Made by a program: the position numbers and the translations under genes. Below, one piece after another: positions 45,025 through 58,640 of a stretch of 64,000 nt of DNA. The DNA is from Erodium maritimum (lineage: Eukaryota; Streptophyta; Magnoliopsida; Geraniales; Geraniaceae). Location: assembly GCA_963921825.1 (NCBI GenBank), contig OY997594.1, positions 58,451,675 to 58,515,674 of the forward strand, written 5' to 3'. The notes under the pieces were generated by a model, which was not told the DNA's origin, made no database searches, and worked only from the letters and a program-made list of their open reading frames with translations. The first letter of the stretch is position 1. Each line of letters begins with the position of its first letter.

Positions 45025-47845
45025 TGTCACGCCCCGAATTCGGTAGAACTGAACTCGGAACGCGAACGGTGAAACAATACAACAATTTTCAAATATTTTA
45101 ATAAACCGCTTAAAATTTCCACTTTGAGTTAATCAAAATCAATATTTTACAACTTAAAATACGTCCAAAACAAGCGGACAAAAAAACAAAGCGTACGTCG
45201 CTAAACTCGCAAAGACCCGGACTCCCGCTCCCAGCTCTTCAAGCTTCGAGAGCTCTCCTAGTCCGTCTCACGACCAATACCTGTAGGAAAAGCATCTAGG
45301 GGTGAGCGTTCGCTCACCACCACGGATACCAGACTGACTACGGCATACTAGCAGAAATACCGGAAACACCAACAACAAACAAAACACCGGGGACTACTAT
45401 CCCCAAAATCAATAACCTGACTGTCACACGAAAACTGTTACTTTCCCCAACCAAACTAAACACCCGTACACGTAATGTAGACCCGACACCGTAATGACGA
45501 CCTCAAAGAACACAACACAGAAGTTATCAAAATCACGCAAACCACAACAACAAGCCTCAAGACTTTACCGATCACGCGCCGGAAGGTGCTACTCACCTGC
45601 TGGGGACACAACCCTCTGCTCTTTACCGACCGCGCACCGGAGAGTACGACACACCCCTCGGGCATAAATCCAGACTCAGCACTTTACCAATCACGCGCCG
45701 GAAGGTGCTACTCACCTACGGGGAACACATCCCTCTGCTCTTTACCGACCACGAATTGGAGAGTACGACACACCCCTCGGGTACAGCTCTAACCTTATCA
45801 CTTTACCGATCACGCGCCGGAAGGTGCTACTCACCTACGGGGAACACATCCCTCTGCTCTTTACCGACCGCGCACCGAAGGGTACGACACACCCATCGGG
45901 CATAGCTCAACAGTACCACCAGAACAATCAAAGTCACAACCAAATGACACACAATCCCCGCAAAGGAAAGGAAAAGAAAACGACAACACGACTAACTACC
46001 ACTCGGCACGTCAGTCAACCAAACACGGGCTCAACTCCTCACGGGCACTCATGGCCACCCACAAACACAAACAACAGTTACATACGGGTTCAACACCCCA
46101 AAGGCACACATGGCCACCCACGACACACAAACAACAGTAACATACGGGTTCAACGCCCCAAAGGCACACATGGCCACCCACGACACACAAACAGTAAAAA
46201 TACGGGTTCAACTCCCCACGGGCACTCATGGCCACCCAAGACACACAACGGTAAAATACGGGTTCAACTCCCCACGGGCACTCATTGCCACCCAAGACAC
46301 ACAACGGTAAAATACGGGTTCAACTCCCCACGGGCACTCATGGCCACCCACAACCACAAACAATTCAATCAACCTCCGGGCACAACCAAATGCCACCAGT
46401 ATTTCTATTGTTCGATAAGCTCACTTATCCTACGACACTACTAAGTGTCACATGCTTTTCTATTGTTCGATACGTTCACGTATCATACGACACCACTAAG
46501 TGTCGCCTGCATTTCTAGTGTTCGATAAACTTACTCATCCTATGACACCACTAGGTGTCACATGCATTTCTACTGTTAACTTTCCCTAGTCAAGACCGAG
46601 ATCCGGCTACTTTTCCCTACCTCGTAACGCTTCCACAAAATTCCACGCCTAAGCTCCGGCGTGCTCGCGATCACTCGCCTAGCTTCCCCTTTCCGCGGTC
46701 GGCGGCACGATCTAACAAGAACACAATTAAAGCACTTTTTAAGTTTGCAGGCAAAGCTGAATTTTGAATAAACTTGACGCCCAAATGCAACCCCGACAGT
46801 GTCGATCACTCCCAAACTTCCCAAATACTCGACATTGTCAATAACGGACCCGGAAAGGCCCGATTCGCCCGGCTCGGCGAATCTGCCCGGGATTGGAAAA
46901 CGCCCTTCCGGGGCTCCGAAAATTCCCGTTTTCGTTTCTACGATCTTAGAATAATTCAAGGGTTCCAATGCAATCGACGGAATCAATTTCCGAATTCCGA
47001 GCAATTTAATTCGCATTTAAAGTTTCTAAACCCGAAGTTCCAACTTTTACAATTTAATTCCAAAATTCGTTCCGGGTGTGGATTAACGACTTGGGGATCG
47101 TCCTAAAGCACCCGAACACGAAAAACCCGAGACCCGACACGTGGGCCCCACCCGTCCACCCTTATCCGTGGGTGGCTGGACCGGTTTTGGACTGGTTCAC
47201 CACCATGGTGGCCGGTCCTAGCTCTGGCCAGTCACCACCCACGGTGGCCGGAGCTCCCCCTAGCCTCCGGAAACCGATCCTTTTCGCTCCAAAACGTTCC
47301 CAACGAACCCTACACCTCGACTCATCCATATTTAACCCGTTTAAACACAAACCCTAACTTTTAAACGTAACAAAACTAAAATCAATTAGGTTCTCACCGT
47401 AGGGAATGATGACGGGAGCTCGATTCTTCAACCGTTGAGACGATCCGTTGGTTGGATCGTCGGAAAATCGAAAAACCCTACCCCTTTCTTCTCTTTTTCC
47501 CTTTTCCTTCTCTCCTTCTTCTCTCTTCTTTCTCTCTCTTCTTTTCTCTTTTTTTTTCCCTTTTTTTCTCTAAGTGGCCGAACACCACTTATGTGGTCTT
47601 CCTTTGTTTTGTTCAAAATTACCTAACACCACCACTTGTGTGACAAGTGGCAAGTGGGTCCCAACATTTCCCAAATTGGTCAGAAAGTTGTCCTGAGTCC
47701 CCCGGTTTGGTCGATGTCGGGTTCAACATAAGTCCGGTTTGACCCTCGGGGTCATATTTAGGTTCAATTAAGTGTCTGTCCCAAAATTTTAAATTTTCCT
47801 ATTTTTCGCCGCTTTGACTGGCGTTGACCTGGAGTGGTTCCTACA
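45025..47845 (-). repeat. 3' LTR of the gypsy fossil
   Basis: It is 2821 bases, bounded by TG and CA (plus-strand reading TGTCACGCCCCG to TGGTTCCTACA). It contains 119 bp tandem units at 45586-45900 and an array of shorter units at 46020-46350. Confidence 0.85.
45586..45905. repeat. 119 bp tandem units in the gypsy 3' LTR
   Basis: Starts at 45586, 45705 and 45824 share GTGCTACTCACC and CTCTTTACCGACC at a spacing of 119. The 5' LTR has the same array. Confidence 0.8.
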
Positions 47846-50800
47846 ATCTACCCCCCTTAAAGGAATTTCGTCCACGAAATTTAAAACAGACGTACCTCAG
47901 GAGTCGAACAGGTCGGGGTACTTCGCGCGACCTCGTCCTCGCGCTCCCAAGTCGACTCAGCCTCGTGGTGCCGACACTGCACCCGTTCTAAGCGGATAAC
48001 CTTTCCGCGCTGGACCTGCTCCCGTGGATCCATTTCCCAAACCGGTTTCTCCTTATACGAGGCATCACCCGTTACATCGACGTCTGCCCACTCAATGACG
48101 TGCGAGAGGTCCGCATATACTTCCGCGATTGGGAAACGTGGATATTCCCAAGCTGCGGTGGCAGTGCAAGTCAGTATGCAACTGCTCCCACTCTGCTCAA
48201 GACCTCGAAAGGCCCGATACACCGCGGGGCTAACCTGCCTCCGCCGCGGTTGAAACGCCCCAGTCCACCTTTCGGACTAACCTCCAGGGATACATGGTCA
48301 CCGACTGCTGACTCGAGAGGTCGGCGCCGTCTGTCAGCATAGCCCCTGCCGACTCTGCGCGGTCTTCAACCGCTCACGCTTTGGCACGACCGACTCAGCT
48401 GTCTCTCGGACCAGTTCTAGACCCAGTAAACTCTTATTCCTCACTTTTTCCCAGCACACGACGATCGACACGGCCTACCATACAACGCTTCGAACGGTGC
48501 CATCCTGATACTGGGCTGAAAGCTGTTGTTGTAGGCGAACTCAGCTAACCGCTCACGAAATCCATCGTGACGTGCCCCCATTTCCACTGTGCAACCCGCA
48601 GTGGTAGCAATAATCCAGCGGGACGCTGTTGGCGGCTCTCACCTGCTGACGAGTGAGGCACCGCGATACTAACTCCACATCCCGCTCCACTAGATATGCC
48701 GCCTGATGTCGCGCTCCTCTTAGTGCTACCCACGTGCACTGTCAGACGCGAATAATGCGACTCTCGCAGCTCGTCGCCTCCACCGTTACCCGGTATGAAC
48801 AAACCTCCACGATACCGTAACTCCAGATTAGCACGACGATCCCAGCCTTCGGCGTCAACGCCGCCGGCAACTCTCTCCCGGATCTCTGTCGTCTCGACAT
48901 CCACCGACTGTGCCTCTATCCCCCGGCCAAGCAGGGAGGGCTGAGTCACCAAGAAGCACATGGCCACGCCGCTGGTAACCTCTTCTAGCTCCAACCCGAA
49001 CGTGCCCAGCTCTCCCATCATGTCCCACTCCCAGACTGAGATGCTAGCAGGACACGGCATCGACTTCCTACTCGAGGCGTCGGCAACCACGTTCGCATTA
49101 CCCGGATGGTAGAGTAGCTCAAAGTCGTACTCCTCAAGTAGTTCCATCCATCGTCGCTGGTGCATGTTCAGGTCTCGTTGGGAAAAGATGTACTTGAGCC
49201 TCTTGTGACCCGAGAACACCTGAAATCTCTCGCCATACAGATAATACCGTCAGTCTTTCAGCGCGAACACTACTGCTGCAAATTCCAGGTCATGGGTAGG
49301 ATAGTTGCGCTCGTGCGTCTTCAACTGCCTGGAGCCATAGGCAACCACCTTACCTAACTGCATTAGCACGCAACCCAGTCCTTCCCCGGACGCGTCACAG
49401 TAGACCTCATACCCGATCATGCGCTCTGGCACTATCAATACTGGAGCGGTAGTCAGACGAGCCTTCAGCTCCGTGAACGCACGTTCACAATCACCAGTCC
49501 ACACAAACCCGACTCCCTTGCGCGTCAAAAGAGTCACTAGACGCGCAAAGTTCTGGACGAACCGTCGATAATAGCCTGTCAACCCAAAAAGCTGCGGATC
49601 TCAAAGACGCTCGTGGGTCGCGCCCACTTCGAAACCGCGTCGATCTTTGCCGGATCGACCAATATACCGTCACGGGACACAATGTGACCGAGGAATTTCA
49701 CCTCAGCGAGCCAAAACTAGCACTTCTCCAGGTAGGCGTATAGTTGATGTGTGCGCAACAGGGTCAGAACAGCCCTCAGATGCTCCTCATGCGTAGCCTC
49801 GTTCTATGAGTAGGTCAAGATGTCGTCTACAAACACCACCACAGATTTATCTAAGAACGGCCGGAATATACTGTTCGTCCGATCCATGAACGTTGCAGGT
49901 GCGTTCGTCAGTCCAAATGGCATCACCAAGAACTCGTAATGCCCATAGCGTGTCCGGAATGCGGTCTTTGCAACGTCCCCCTCTCCGACTCGCAACTGGT
50001 ATCTTCCGGATCGCAGGTCGATCTTCGAGAAGCATCTCGACCCTCTCAACTGGTCGAACAAGTCGTCAATTCTCGGCATCGGGTATCGGTTCTTCACCGT
50101 AAACCGGTTCAGCTTCCGGTAGTCTACACACATCTGAAGCTCTCCACTCTTCTTCTTCACGAAGAGTGCTGGTGCTCCCCACGGCGATGTGCTCGGACGG
50201 ATAAACCCTTCTCCCGAAACTCCTCGAGCTGGCGCTTCAGCTCGCTCAACACTGCTGGCGCGAACCTGTAGGGCGCCATCGATATCGCTGCCGTTCCCGG
50301 GATCAGGTCAATCCCGAACTCCACCTCACCAACTGGTGGTAACCCGCTCAACTCCTCAAGAGAGACCTCGGGGAACTCGCACACCACTCGCGGTAACTCT
50401 CGGCTCTGCACGGCCGATACTTCCTCTACTGCGGACAAAGATGACAGGAGAACCCCGCTCTTACTGCCCAGAATACATGAAACTTTCGTGTTGCCTGTTG
50501 ACACCGTCACTAGTCGCCTGTAACAGTCGATATTGGCTCGGTACTTCGCCAGCCAATCCATTCTCAGAATCACGTCAAAGGCTGTCATTTCGTAAGTTTT
50601 CTTCCCACGGATACACGCACAAACTCAGTCGTTGTCGAACCTCACGGACCCTCGCAGTCTCTCTAAGACCTCACCCCACTACCACCGTCGTGCCCACCCA
50701 CTCCGAACATACCCGAATCCTCGGGGTAAGGACTCGATCAAGCATCAGGGCTATTAAGCCCTCTCTCGAACCTCCTGTATCAGTTCGCTTCTCTAACTTC

Positions 50801-52374
50801 GCAGGCACGACAGACCCTAGTCAACACCACATCACCACCCACCGGCGTGTCTAGACGCAGGGGTGGACTCAACGGCTCTAAACTTAGCCCCAACATCTCA
50901 GCACAACTCGACGAAGTAAACGAGTGTGACGCCCCGATATCCGATAAAAATGACGCCCAAATCAGAGACCGAACAACCACTCCATTAGTCACACCGATAT
51001 GGTATAGCACAACCCTCACATGATCCTCTATGCATTTACTTATAACTTTCCGCAACCAAACCAGTATTCGTTACTCGTCCCCTGCGGGGAATGTAGTAAA
51101 GGGGATGAGCGTTCTGCTCACCTCCACGGACACCCGTTCGATTATGGCATACTAGTAAAGCACTAACGACTTACCAATCTAACCAGGGAAAACCATTACC
51201 TCAAAACCTGATACCAAAACGTCACACTGCTCACACTATCAATACCTCAAATGCTCGCTCACGTAAGGGAAACCTCGAATAAGGATCATATTCTCAACTC
51301 CGCAAGCCATTATTGCGCACAACCTCAACATCCTAATTACCCGATCACGTAGGGAAACCTCAAACGGGGATCATGTTCTCAACTCCGCGAGCCACTATTG
51401 CTCACAACCTCAATACCCCAATTATCCGATCACGTAGGGAAACCTCAAATAACCCACTCACGTGAAGGAAACCTCAAATCACCCGTTCACGTGAGGGAAA
51501 CCTCGAACACCCGTTCACATAAGGGAAACCTAGTTCGTATGGCGCCGCAACGCATCAACCCTAACCCCTCTCCGTGGTGAGACTCTCACACTAAGGCGTT
51601 GTATCACTACTGTAGGTTATTGATGAGTCTCGAACCCAAGACCTCACCCTTTAACACCGACTTACGGCCTCTACAACCAACACAATCATTAACACAGCCA
51701 CGCAAAACCAACACTCAAACTGCACAATCAAGACGGTGGAACAAGACAGGAATCACGGATCCGTGACAGACCCCGTCACGGTCCTATTTTCCAAATTCGT
51801 TTCAGACTCGATCTTTACCCCTTTTTACCCTAAAATCAACCTTAAACGTCACACACGCTCGATCAACAAAATTATAGACCACACGCACAACAATTCATAG
51901 ACAAATTCAAGTCACCCAACCTTAATCACCAGCCCACAAGGCCAACCAACTTCAAAACACGCCCACCGGGCCAACCAATTTCAAAACACGCCCACCGGGC
52001 CAACAAATTTAAAAACACGCCCACAGGGCCAACCAATTTTAAAACTTTTCTCCCTTTCATCATAAAATCTCAACAGGCGTCCCCGAACTAACTTGTACCC
52101 ACTTGATATCAGCACCGTCACGTTTGACTACAGGAGCGATCCTGAGTCGAGTCACGACAGCTTAAAAAACGTTTCACGCAGCAACACAATCATTATGCCA
52201 GTAACAACAGTACTGCACATACACACAACAACAAACAGGACTTATGTCACTACGAGTCTACACACGGTTTCCGTCTTGCGCAACCCACGCACGACGGGAC
52301 TTTTAATGACTCGACTCTCCCCACCTAATTGACGTACAGTCCGAGGTGTGAAACCTCGAGCTCTGATACCAAAC

Positions 52375-55357
52375 TGTCACGCCCCGAATTCGGTGGAACC
52401 GAACCCGGAACGCGAATGGTGAAACAATACAACAATTTTCAAATATTTTAATAAACCGCTTAAAATTTCCACTTTGAGTTAATCAAAATCAATATTTTAC
52501 AACTTAAAATACGTCCAAAACAAGCAGACAAAAAACCAAAGCGTATGTCGCTAAACTCCCAAAGACCCTGACTCCCGCTCCCAGCTCTTCAAGCTTCGAG
52601 AGCTCTCCTAGTCCGTCTCACGACCAATACCTGTAGGAAAAGCAGATAGGGGTGAGCGTTCGGTCACCACCACGGATACCAGACTGACTACAGCATACTA
52701 GCAGAAATACCGGAAACACCAACAACAAACAAAACACCGGGGACTACTATCCCCAAACTCAATAACCCGACTGTCACACGAAAACTGTTACTTTCACCAA
52801 CCAAACTAAACACCCGTACACGTAATGTAGACCCGACACCGTAATGACGACCTCAAAGAACACAACACAGAAGTTATCAAAATCACGCAAACCGCAACCA
52901 CAAGCCTCAGGACTTTACCGATCACGCGCCGGAAGGTGCTACTCACCTGATGAGGACACGACCCTCTGCTCTTTACCGACCGAGCACCGGAGGGTACGAC
53001 ACACCCCTCGGGCATAAATCCAGACTCAACACTTTACCAATCACGCGCCGGAAGGTGCTACTCACCTACGGGGAACACATCCCTCTGCTCTTTACCGACC
53101 ACGCATTGGAGAGTACGACACACCCCTCGGGCACAGCTCTAACCTTAGCACTTTACCGATCACGCGCCGGAAGGTGCTACTCACCTACGGGGAACACATC
53201 CCTCTGCTCTTTACCGACCGCGCACCGGAGGGTACGACACACCCATCGGGCATAGCTCAACAATACTACCAGAACAATCACAGTCACAACCAAATGACAC
53301 ACAATCCCCGCAAAGGAAAGGAAAAGAAAACGACAACACGACTAACTACCACTCGGCACGTCAGTCAACCAAACACGGGCTCAACTCCCCACAGGCACTC
53401 ATGGCCACCCACAAACACAAACAACAGTAACATACGGGTTCAACACCCCAAAGGCACACATGGCCACCCACGACACACAAACAGTAAAATACGGGTTCAA
53501 CGCCCCAAAGGCACACATGGCCACCCAAGACATACAACGGTAAAATACGGGTTCAACTCCCCACGGGCACTCATTGCCACCCAAGACACACAACGATAAA
53601 ATACGGGTTCAACTCCCCACGGGCACTCATGGCCACCCACAACCACAAACAATTCAATCAACCTCCGGGCACAACCAAATGCCACCAGTATTTCTATTGT
53701 TCGATAAGCTCACTTATCCTACGACACTACTAAGTGTCACATGCTTTTCTATTGTTCGATACGTTCACGTATCATACGACACCACTAAGTGTCGCCTGCA
53801 TTTCTAGTGTTCGATAAACTTACTCATCCTATGACACCACTAGGTGTCACATGCATTTCTACTGTTAACTTTCCCTAGTCAAGACCGAGATCCGGCTACT
53901 TTTCCCTACCTCGTAACGCTTCCACAAAATTCCACGCCTAAGCTCCGGCGTGCTCGCGATCACTCGCCTAGCTTCCCCTTTCCGCGGTCGGCGGCACGAT
54001 CTAACAAGAACACAATTAAAGCACTTTTTAAGTGTGCAGGCAAAGCTGAATTTTAATAAACTTGACGCCCAAATGCAACCCCGAAAATGTCGATCACTCC
54101 CAAACTTCCCAATTACTCGACATTGTCAATAGCGGACCCGGAAAGGCCCGATTCGCCCGGCTCAGCGAATCTGCCCGGGATTGGAAAACACTCTTCCGGG
54201 TCTCCGAAAATTCCCGTTTTCGTTTCTACGATCTTAGAATAATTCAAGGGTTCCAATGCAATCGACGGAATCAATTTCCGACTTCCGAGCAATTTAATTC
54301 GCATTTAAAGTTTCTAAACCCGAAGTTCCGACTTTTACAATTTAATTCCAAAATTCGTTCCGGGTGTGGATTAACGACTTGGGGATCGTCCTAAACCACC
54401 CGAACACGAAAAACCCGAGACCCGACACGTGGGCCCCACCCGTCCACCCATATCCGTGGGTGGCTGGACCGGTTTTGGACCGGTTCACCACCATGGTGGC
54501 CGGTCCTACAGCCACCACCCACGGTGGCTGGAGCTCCCCCGAGCCTCCGGTCACCGGAAACCAATCCTTTTCGCTCCAAAACGTTCCCAACAAACCCTAC
54601 ACCTCGACTCATCCATATTTAACCCATATAAAACACAAACCCTAACTTTTAAACGTACCAAAACGAAAATCAATTAGGTTCTCACCGTAGGGAATGATGA
54701 CGGGAGCTCGATTCTTCAACCGTTGAGACGATCCGTTGGTTGGATCGTCGGGAAATCGACAAACCCTACCCCTTTCTTCTCTTTTTCCCTTTTCCTTCTC
54801 TCCTTCTTCTCTCTTCTTTCTCTCTCTTCTTCTCTTTTTTTTCCCCTTTTTTTGTCTAAATGGCCGAACACCACTTATGTGGTCTTTGTTTTGTTCAAAA
54901 TTACCTAAAACCACCACTTGTATGACAAGTGGCCAGTGGGTCCCACCTCTTTAGAAAATATCTTTGTAGATATTTTTCTGTCAGATTCGCGAAATTCGGC
55001 CGTCTCGGGCCCCGAACGGGCCCATTTTCCAAGAAATTATGAAAATTCACGGGCTACAAGGAAACGGCTCAACTAAGACCGCTGTAACGACGGCTAAGCT
55101 TTTTGGATCCAAAACGGATCTCGAATGGACCAAAACGTCGCTCGGTTGACCTTTCCAACAAAAAGTCAACATTTCCCAAATTGGTCAGAAAGTTGGCCTG
55201 AGTCCCCCAGAACTCACTTTGGTCGATATCGTGGTCAACTTAAGTCCGGTATGACCCTCGGGGTCAAATTTAGGTTCATTTAAGTGTCTGTCCCAAAATT
55301 TTAAATTTTCCCTTTTTTCGCCGCTTTGATTGGCGTTGACCGGGAGTGGTTCTTACA
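52375..55357 (-). repeat. 5' LTR of the gypsy fossil
   Basis: It is 2983 bases with the same ends as the 3' LTR. Tandem arrays lie in the matching places (119 bp units around 52920-53250; shorter units 53370-53640). Confidence 0.85.
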
Positions 55358-55362
55358 GCTTC

Positions 55363-56583
55363 CATAACGGCCAGGATTGGCTTGGGGACAGACTGTATGA
55401 GTGACACGAAAGACAACTAAGGGATTTATCTCTCATACTACGGTATGAGAAAGATATCGGTTCTCAGCCGCTTGATCGAGAGTGAATGAAAGAATAACAT
55501 AGCCATGCACATGATACTGGGTATCATATATTCAGCCATCTCACATATCAAGGAACAGTGATTGAGAATAATAAGGATGATAGCTCTATGCCTTATCTCA
55601 ATCAGGATATCGGAGATAAAAGGATAATTACAGGGACGACGAAAAGGTTAGAATCGACAGGGTTGATTCGTTATGCAGTGTCAGGCAATACTAAAGTCTC
55701 GTTAGTTTCCACTTAAATCGGATCAAGTAAAATGGAATTTTACGTTGATCTATTGACATGCATAAACCTAAGGGTCACACCGGAGGGTGAAACTCATTGA
55801 CACATTTATGGAGAATGGCCAAAAGGGAGTTGTCTTGGGACATGACCAAAACTGAGTTTTGGGTCATGTGCCCGTAAGTGAATAGAACTTTACAGATCGA
55901 GACAAGGCTTGGAGTCTTGGGATTGATCACATCGGATAATGTTGGACATTTCCGGTATGAAAGGCTTGGAGGCGATGAGCACGTCACGGGACCTCGTTGG
56001 GAATAGCCATGGGCCATGTTCCAAGAGGCCCATGAGAGGCATATGAAACCAAGGCCTACAGAACTAATTAATTAAGGCTTGATTAATTAGTACTAAGTAA
56101 GCAAGACAAGGATTAAGGTGTTGGTGATTCACCACCTAACCCCATCTTGTCTAGTCATACTTTGTCCTATTTACACCTTACTTGTCACCATACTTGTCCC
56201 ATGCTTTTAGTTTGACAAGTTGATGGAGTTTTTTTTATGTTTAAGTCATCTTTTTTAAACATAACAAACACAAGACAAGAATAGGAAACACAACTTCTCC
56301 CTCCTCTCCCTTGCAGATTCTGCCAAGGCAAGCTCCCACCTCCATCTTTGTGTTCTTGAGTCCTCAAAGAGAAGAACTACGTGGCTTTGATTCCCATGTG
56401 GATACGTAGGCATCTTTGAGACTCAAACTAATCATTCGTTATCCGGTGTTCCTGTTTTGGTAAGAAATAATGCTGAATTTTTCTCTTGTGAATCCATTCT
56501 TTGTTAGTTGTTTCATGGTTTTAATCATCTCTTGGTTTTCATTGATTTTCCGCTGTGAGTTGGTACATCTCTAACCCTACCTC
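55363..56583 (+). repeat. Second copia LTR, second part (LTR B)
   Basis: This continues LTR B after the gypsy element and the repeated GCTTC (55358-55362). It lies head to tail against LTR C, with its own last few bases not present. Confidence 0.85.
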
Positions 56584-58270
56584 TGTTAGTCTTAGTGCCC
56601 GTAGCTCAATCATAAATGTCCAAATGTATATATCATCGTTAGCAATAAAATTAAAGCGGCTTTATATTACTTATGTGTTGGAGTAATATATCGATGTGTG
56701 CTCTGATCTATGCCCACCATGCGAATAGAACCATAGATCGAGATAGATCACACTCGATGGGTCCCTAGTCAACAAAGCTTCACTAGAAGCGACTAGTATG
56801 AAAGATGGCTCTTTATGGCTTACGTTCTGTTAGTCATTGGAATGGGATTCCGGAGTCTGATCATAGATATCATGTGGGACATGATATTGGACGACCCGCC
56901 CTGAATATGTGCCATAGATTAAGTCATGAACATATTCAGTGTTGTAGCTTGTCATGTATCCTTAGACCAAGGAGTCTTTGTGATCGCTATGTAGTCAACA
57001 ACTGAGTTTGACCTGAGCCTAACGTTGTCCGTAACAGGGCTTCCATAACGGCCAGGATTGGCTTGGGGACGGGCTACATGAGTGACACGAAAGGCGGCTA
57101 AGGGATTTATCCCTCATACTGAGGTATGGGAAAGATATCGGTTCTCGTCCGCTTGATCGAGAGTGACTGAAAGAATAGCATGGCCATGCACATGATACTG
57201 GGTATCATATCTTCAGTCATCTCACATATCAAGGAACGGTGATTGAGAATAATAAGGATGACGGCTCTATGCCTTATCTCAATCAGGATATCGGAGATAA
57301 AAGGATAATGACAGGGACGACGGAAAGGTTAGAATCGACAGGGTCGATTCGTTATGTAGTGTCAGGCAATACTAAAGTCTCGTTAGTTGCCACTTAAATA
57401 GGATCAAGTAAAATGGGATTTTACGTTGATCTATTGACATGCATAAACCTAAGGGTCACACCGGAGGATGAAACTCATTGACACATTTATGGAGAATGGC
57501 CAAAAGGGAGTTGTCTCGGGACATGACCAAAACTGGGTTTTGGATCATGTGCCCGTAAGTGAATAGGACTTTACGGATCGAGACAAGGCTTGGAGTCTTG
57601 GGATTGATCGCGTCGGATAATGTTGGACATTTCCGGTATGGAAGGCATGGAGGCGATGAGCGAATCACGGGACCTCGTTGGAAATGGCCACGGGCCATGT
57701 TCCAAGAGGCCCATGAAAGGCCCATGCAACCAAGGCCCATGGAACTAATTAATCAAGTCTTGATTAATTAGTACTAAGTAAGCAAGACAAGGATTAAGGT
57801 GTTGGTGATTCACCACCTAACCCAATCTTGTCTTGCCATACTTTGTCCTATTTACACCTTACTTGACACCATACTTGTCCCATGCCTTTAGTTGGACAAG
57901 TATGGGTTTTGTTATGTTTAAGTCATCTTTTTTCAACATAACAAAGACAAGACAAGAATAGGAAACACATTTTCTCTCCCTCTTCCATCGCCATTTCGGG
58001 TTTGGCTAGTTTCCACCTCCATTTTTGTGTTCTTGAGTCCTCAAAGAGAAGAACTACGTGGCTTTGATTCCCATGTGGATACGTAGGCGTCTTGGAGACT
58101 CAAGCCAATCATTCGTTAACCGGTGTTCTTGTTTTGGTAAGAAATAGTGCTGAATTTTTCTCTTGTGAATCCATTCTTTGTTAGTTGTTTCATGGTTTAA
58201 TCGTCTCTTGGTTTTCATTGATTTTCCGCTGCGAGTTGGTTCATCTCCAACCCTACCTCGAGACCCAACA
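56584..58270 (+). repeat. Third copia LTR (LTR C)
   Basis: A complete LTR of 1687 bases, TGTTAGTCTTAGTGCCC to GAGACCCAACA, abuts LTR B with no internal sequence between them. Confidence 0.85.
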
Positions 58271-58640
58271 TAAATATGTAATCATCTTTCCTTAACCACT
58301 AACATTGTCTCTACTAAAACAGGTGAAACTAGTGATGAAGGCATCTCTCCGAGGATATTTTTTACTGATTTTATAACTATTGAAAACAACCATTTAGGCA
58401 CTGAATGTACAGAAGACTACAGATCATTATGAGACAACAAGATCATATAAAGTCTCTATCAAAAGAGGAAGCAGAATTGCTAAAAACAATTAGATCTCTC
58501 CAAGAAGAAGTAGGCAGACTCAATGACAAAGTCTGTCTAGATCACCAAGTCAATCAGGATGCTGAACTCCACCACTGACACAATTGATGACATTCTAAAT
58601 ATTGGAAGAATAACTAAGATCACGGATGGACTTGGGTATA

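Larger units (their letters stand above)
45025..55357 (-). mobile_element. Ty3/gypsy chromovirus-like fossil (Tekay/Del type), whole in outline
   Basis: A 10.3 kb element lies on minus, with 5' LTR 55357-52375 and 3' LTR 47845-45025 and a perfect 5 bp duplication, GCTTC, on both sides. On minus a primer-binding site (TGGTATCAGAGC) follows the 5' LTR and a polypurine tract (AAGGGGGGTAGAT) precedes the 3' LTR. Pol parts in order are protease (GASHSF, about 50920), reverse transcriptase (MCVDYRKLN to FVDDILTYS, about 50130-49805), RNase H (to about 49050), integrase traces, and a chromodomain-like C-terminus near 48100-47890 (ATWERED-type words). The chromodomain and pol order place it with chromoviruses. 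Gag is not clearly readable. It is broken in many places. LTRs differ by roughly 4-5 per cent over their first 200 bases, so it is younger than the copia it sits in. Confidence 0.85.
37953..58270 (+). mobile_element. Nested Ty1/copia fossil with three LTR copies
   Basis: The 5' LTR (37953-39637) is followed by a primer-binding site (TGGTATAAGAGC at 39639), a long leader, and pol parts in copia order: gag near 41165, pre-integrase (41800-42150), integrase (42240-42900), reverse transcriptase (43220-43860; YKWIFKVKMD, LVAKGYRQ) and RNase H (about 44090-44400). A polypurine tract (AAGTGGGAGAT) precedes a second LTR at 44565, which is split by the gypsy element; a third LTR follows directly at 56584. 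The outer flanks TAAGT (37948-37952) and TAAAT (58271-58275) look like a 5 bp duplication with one change. It is broken in well over ten places. LTR ends differ by several per cent by eye, which suggests an age of a few million years. Confidence 0.8.

Noticed and set aside
45586-45905. Regular direct repeats that could suggest a CRISPR array
   Set aside because: The units are 119 bp, contiguous and without unique spacers, and lie in a plant LTR.
47428-47643. Lys/Glu- or Phe/Ser-rich frames (also near 54723 and 26929)
   Set aside because: A pyrimidine-rich tract in the gypsy LTR gives low-complexity frames on both strands.
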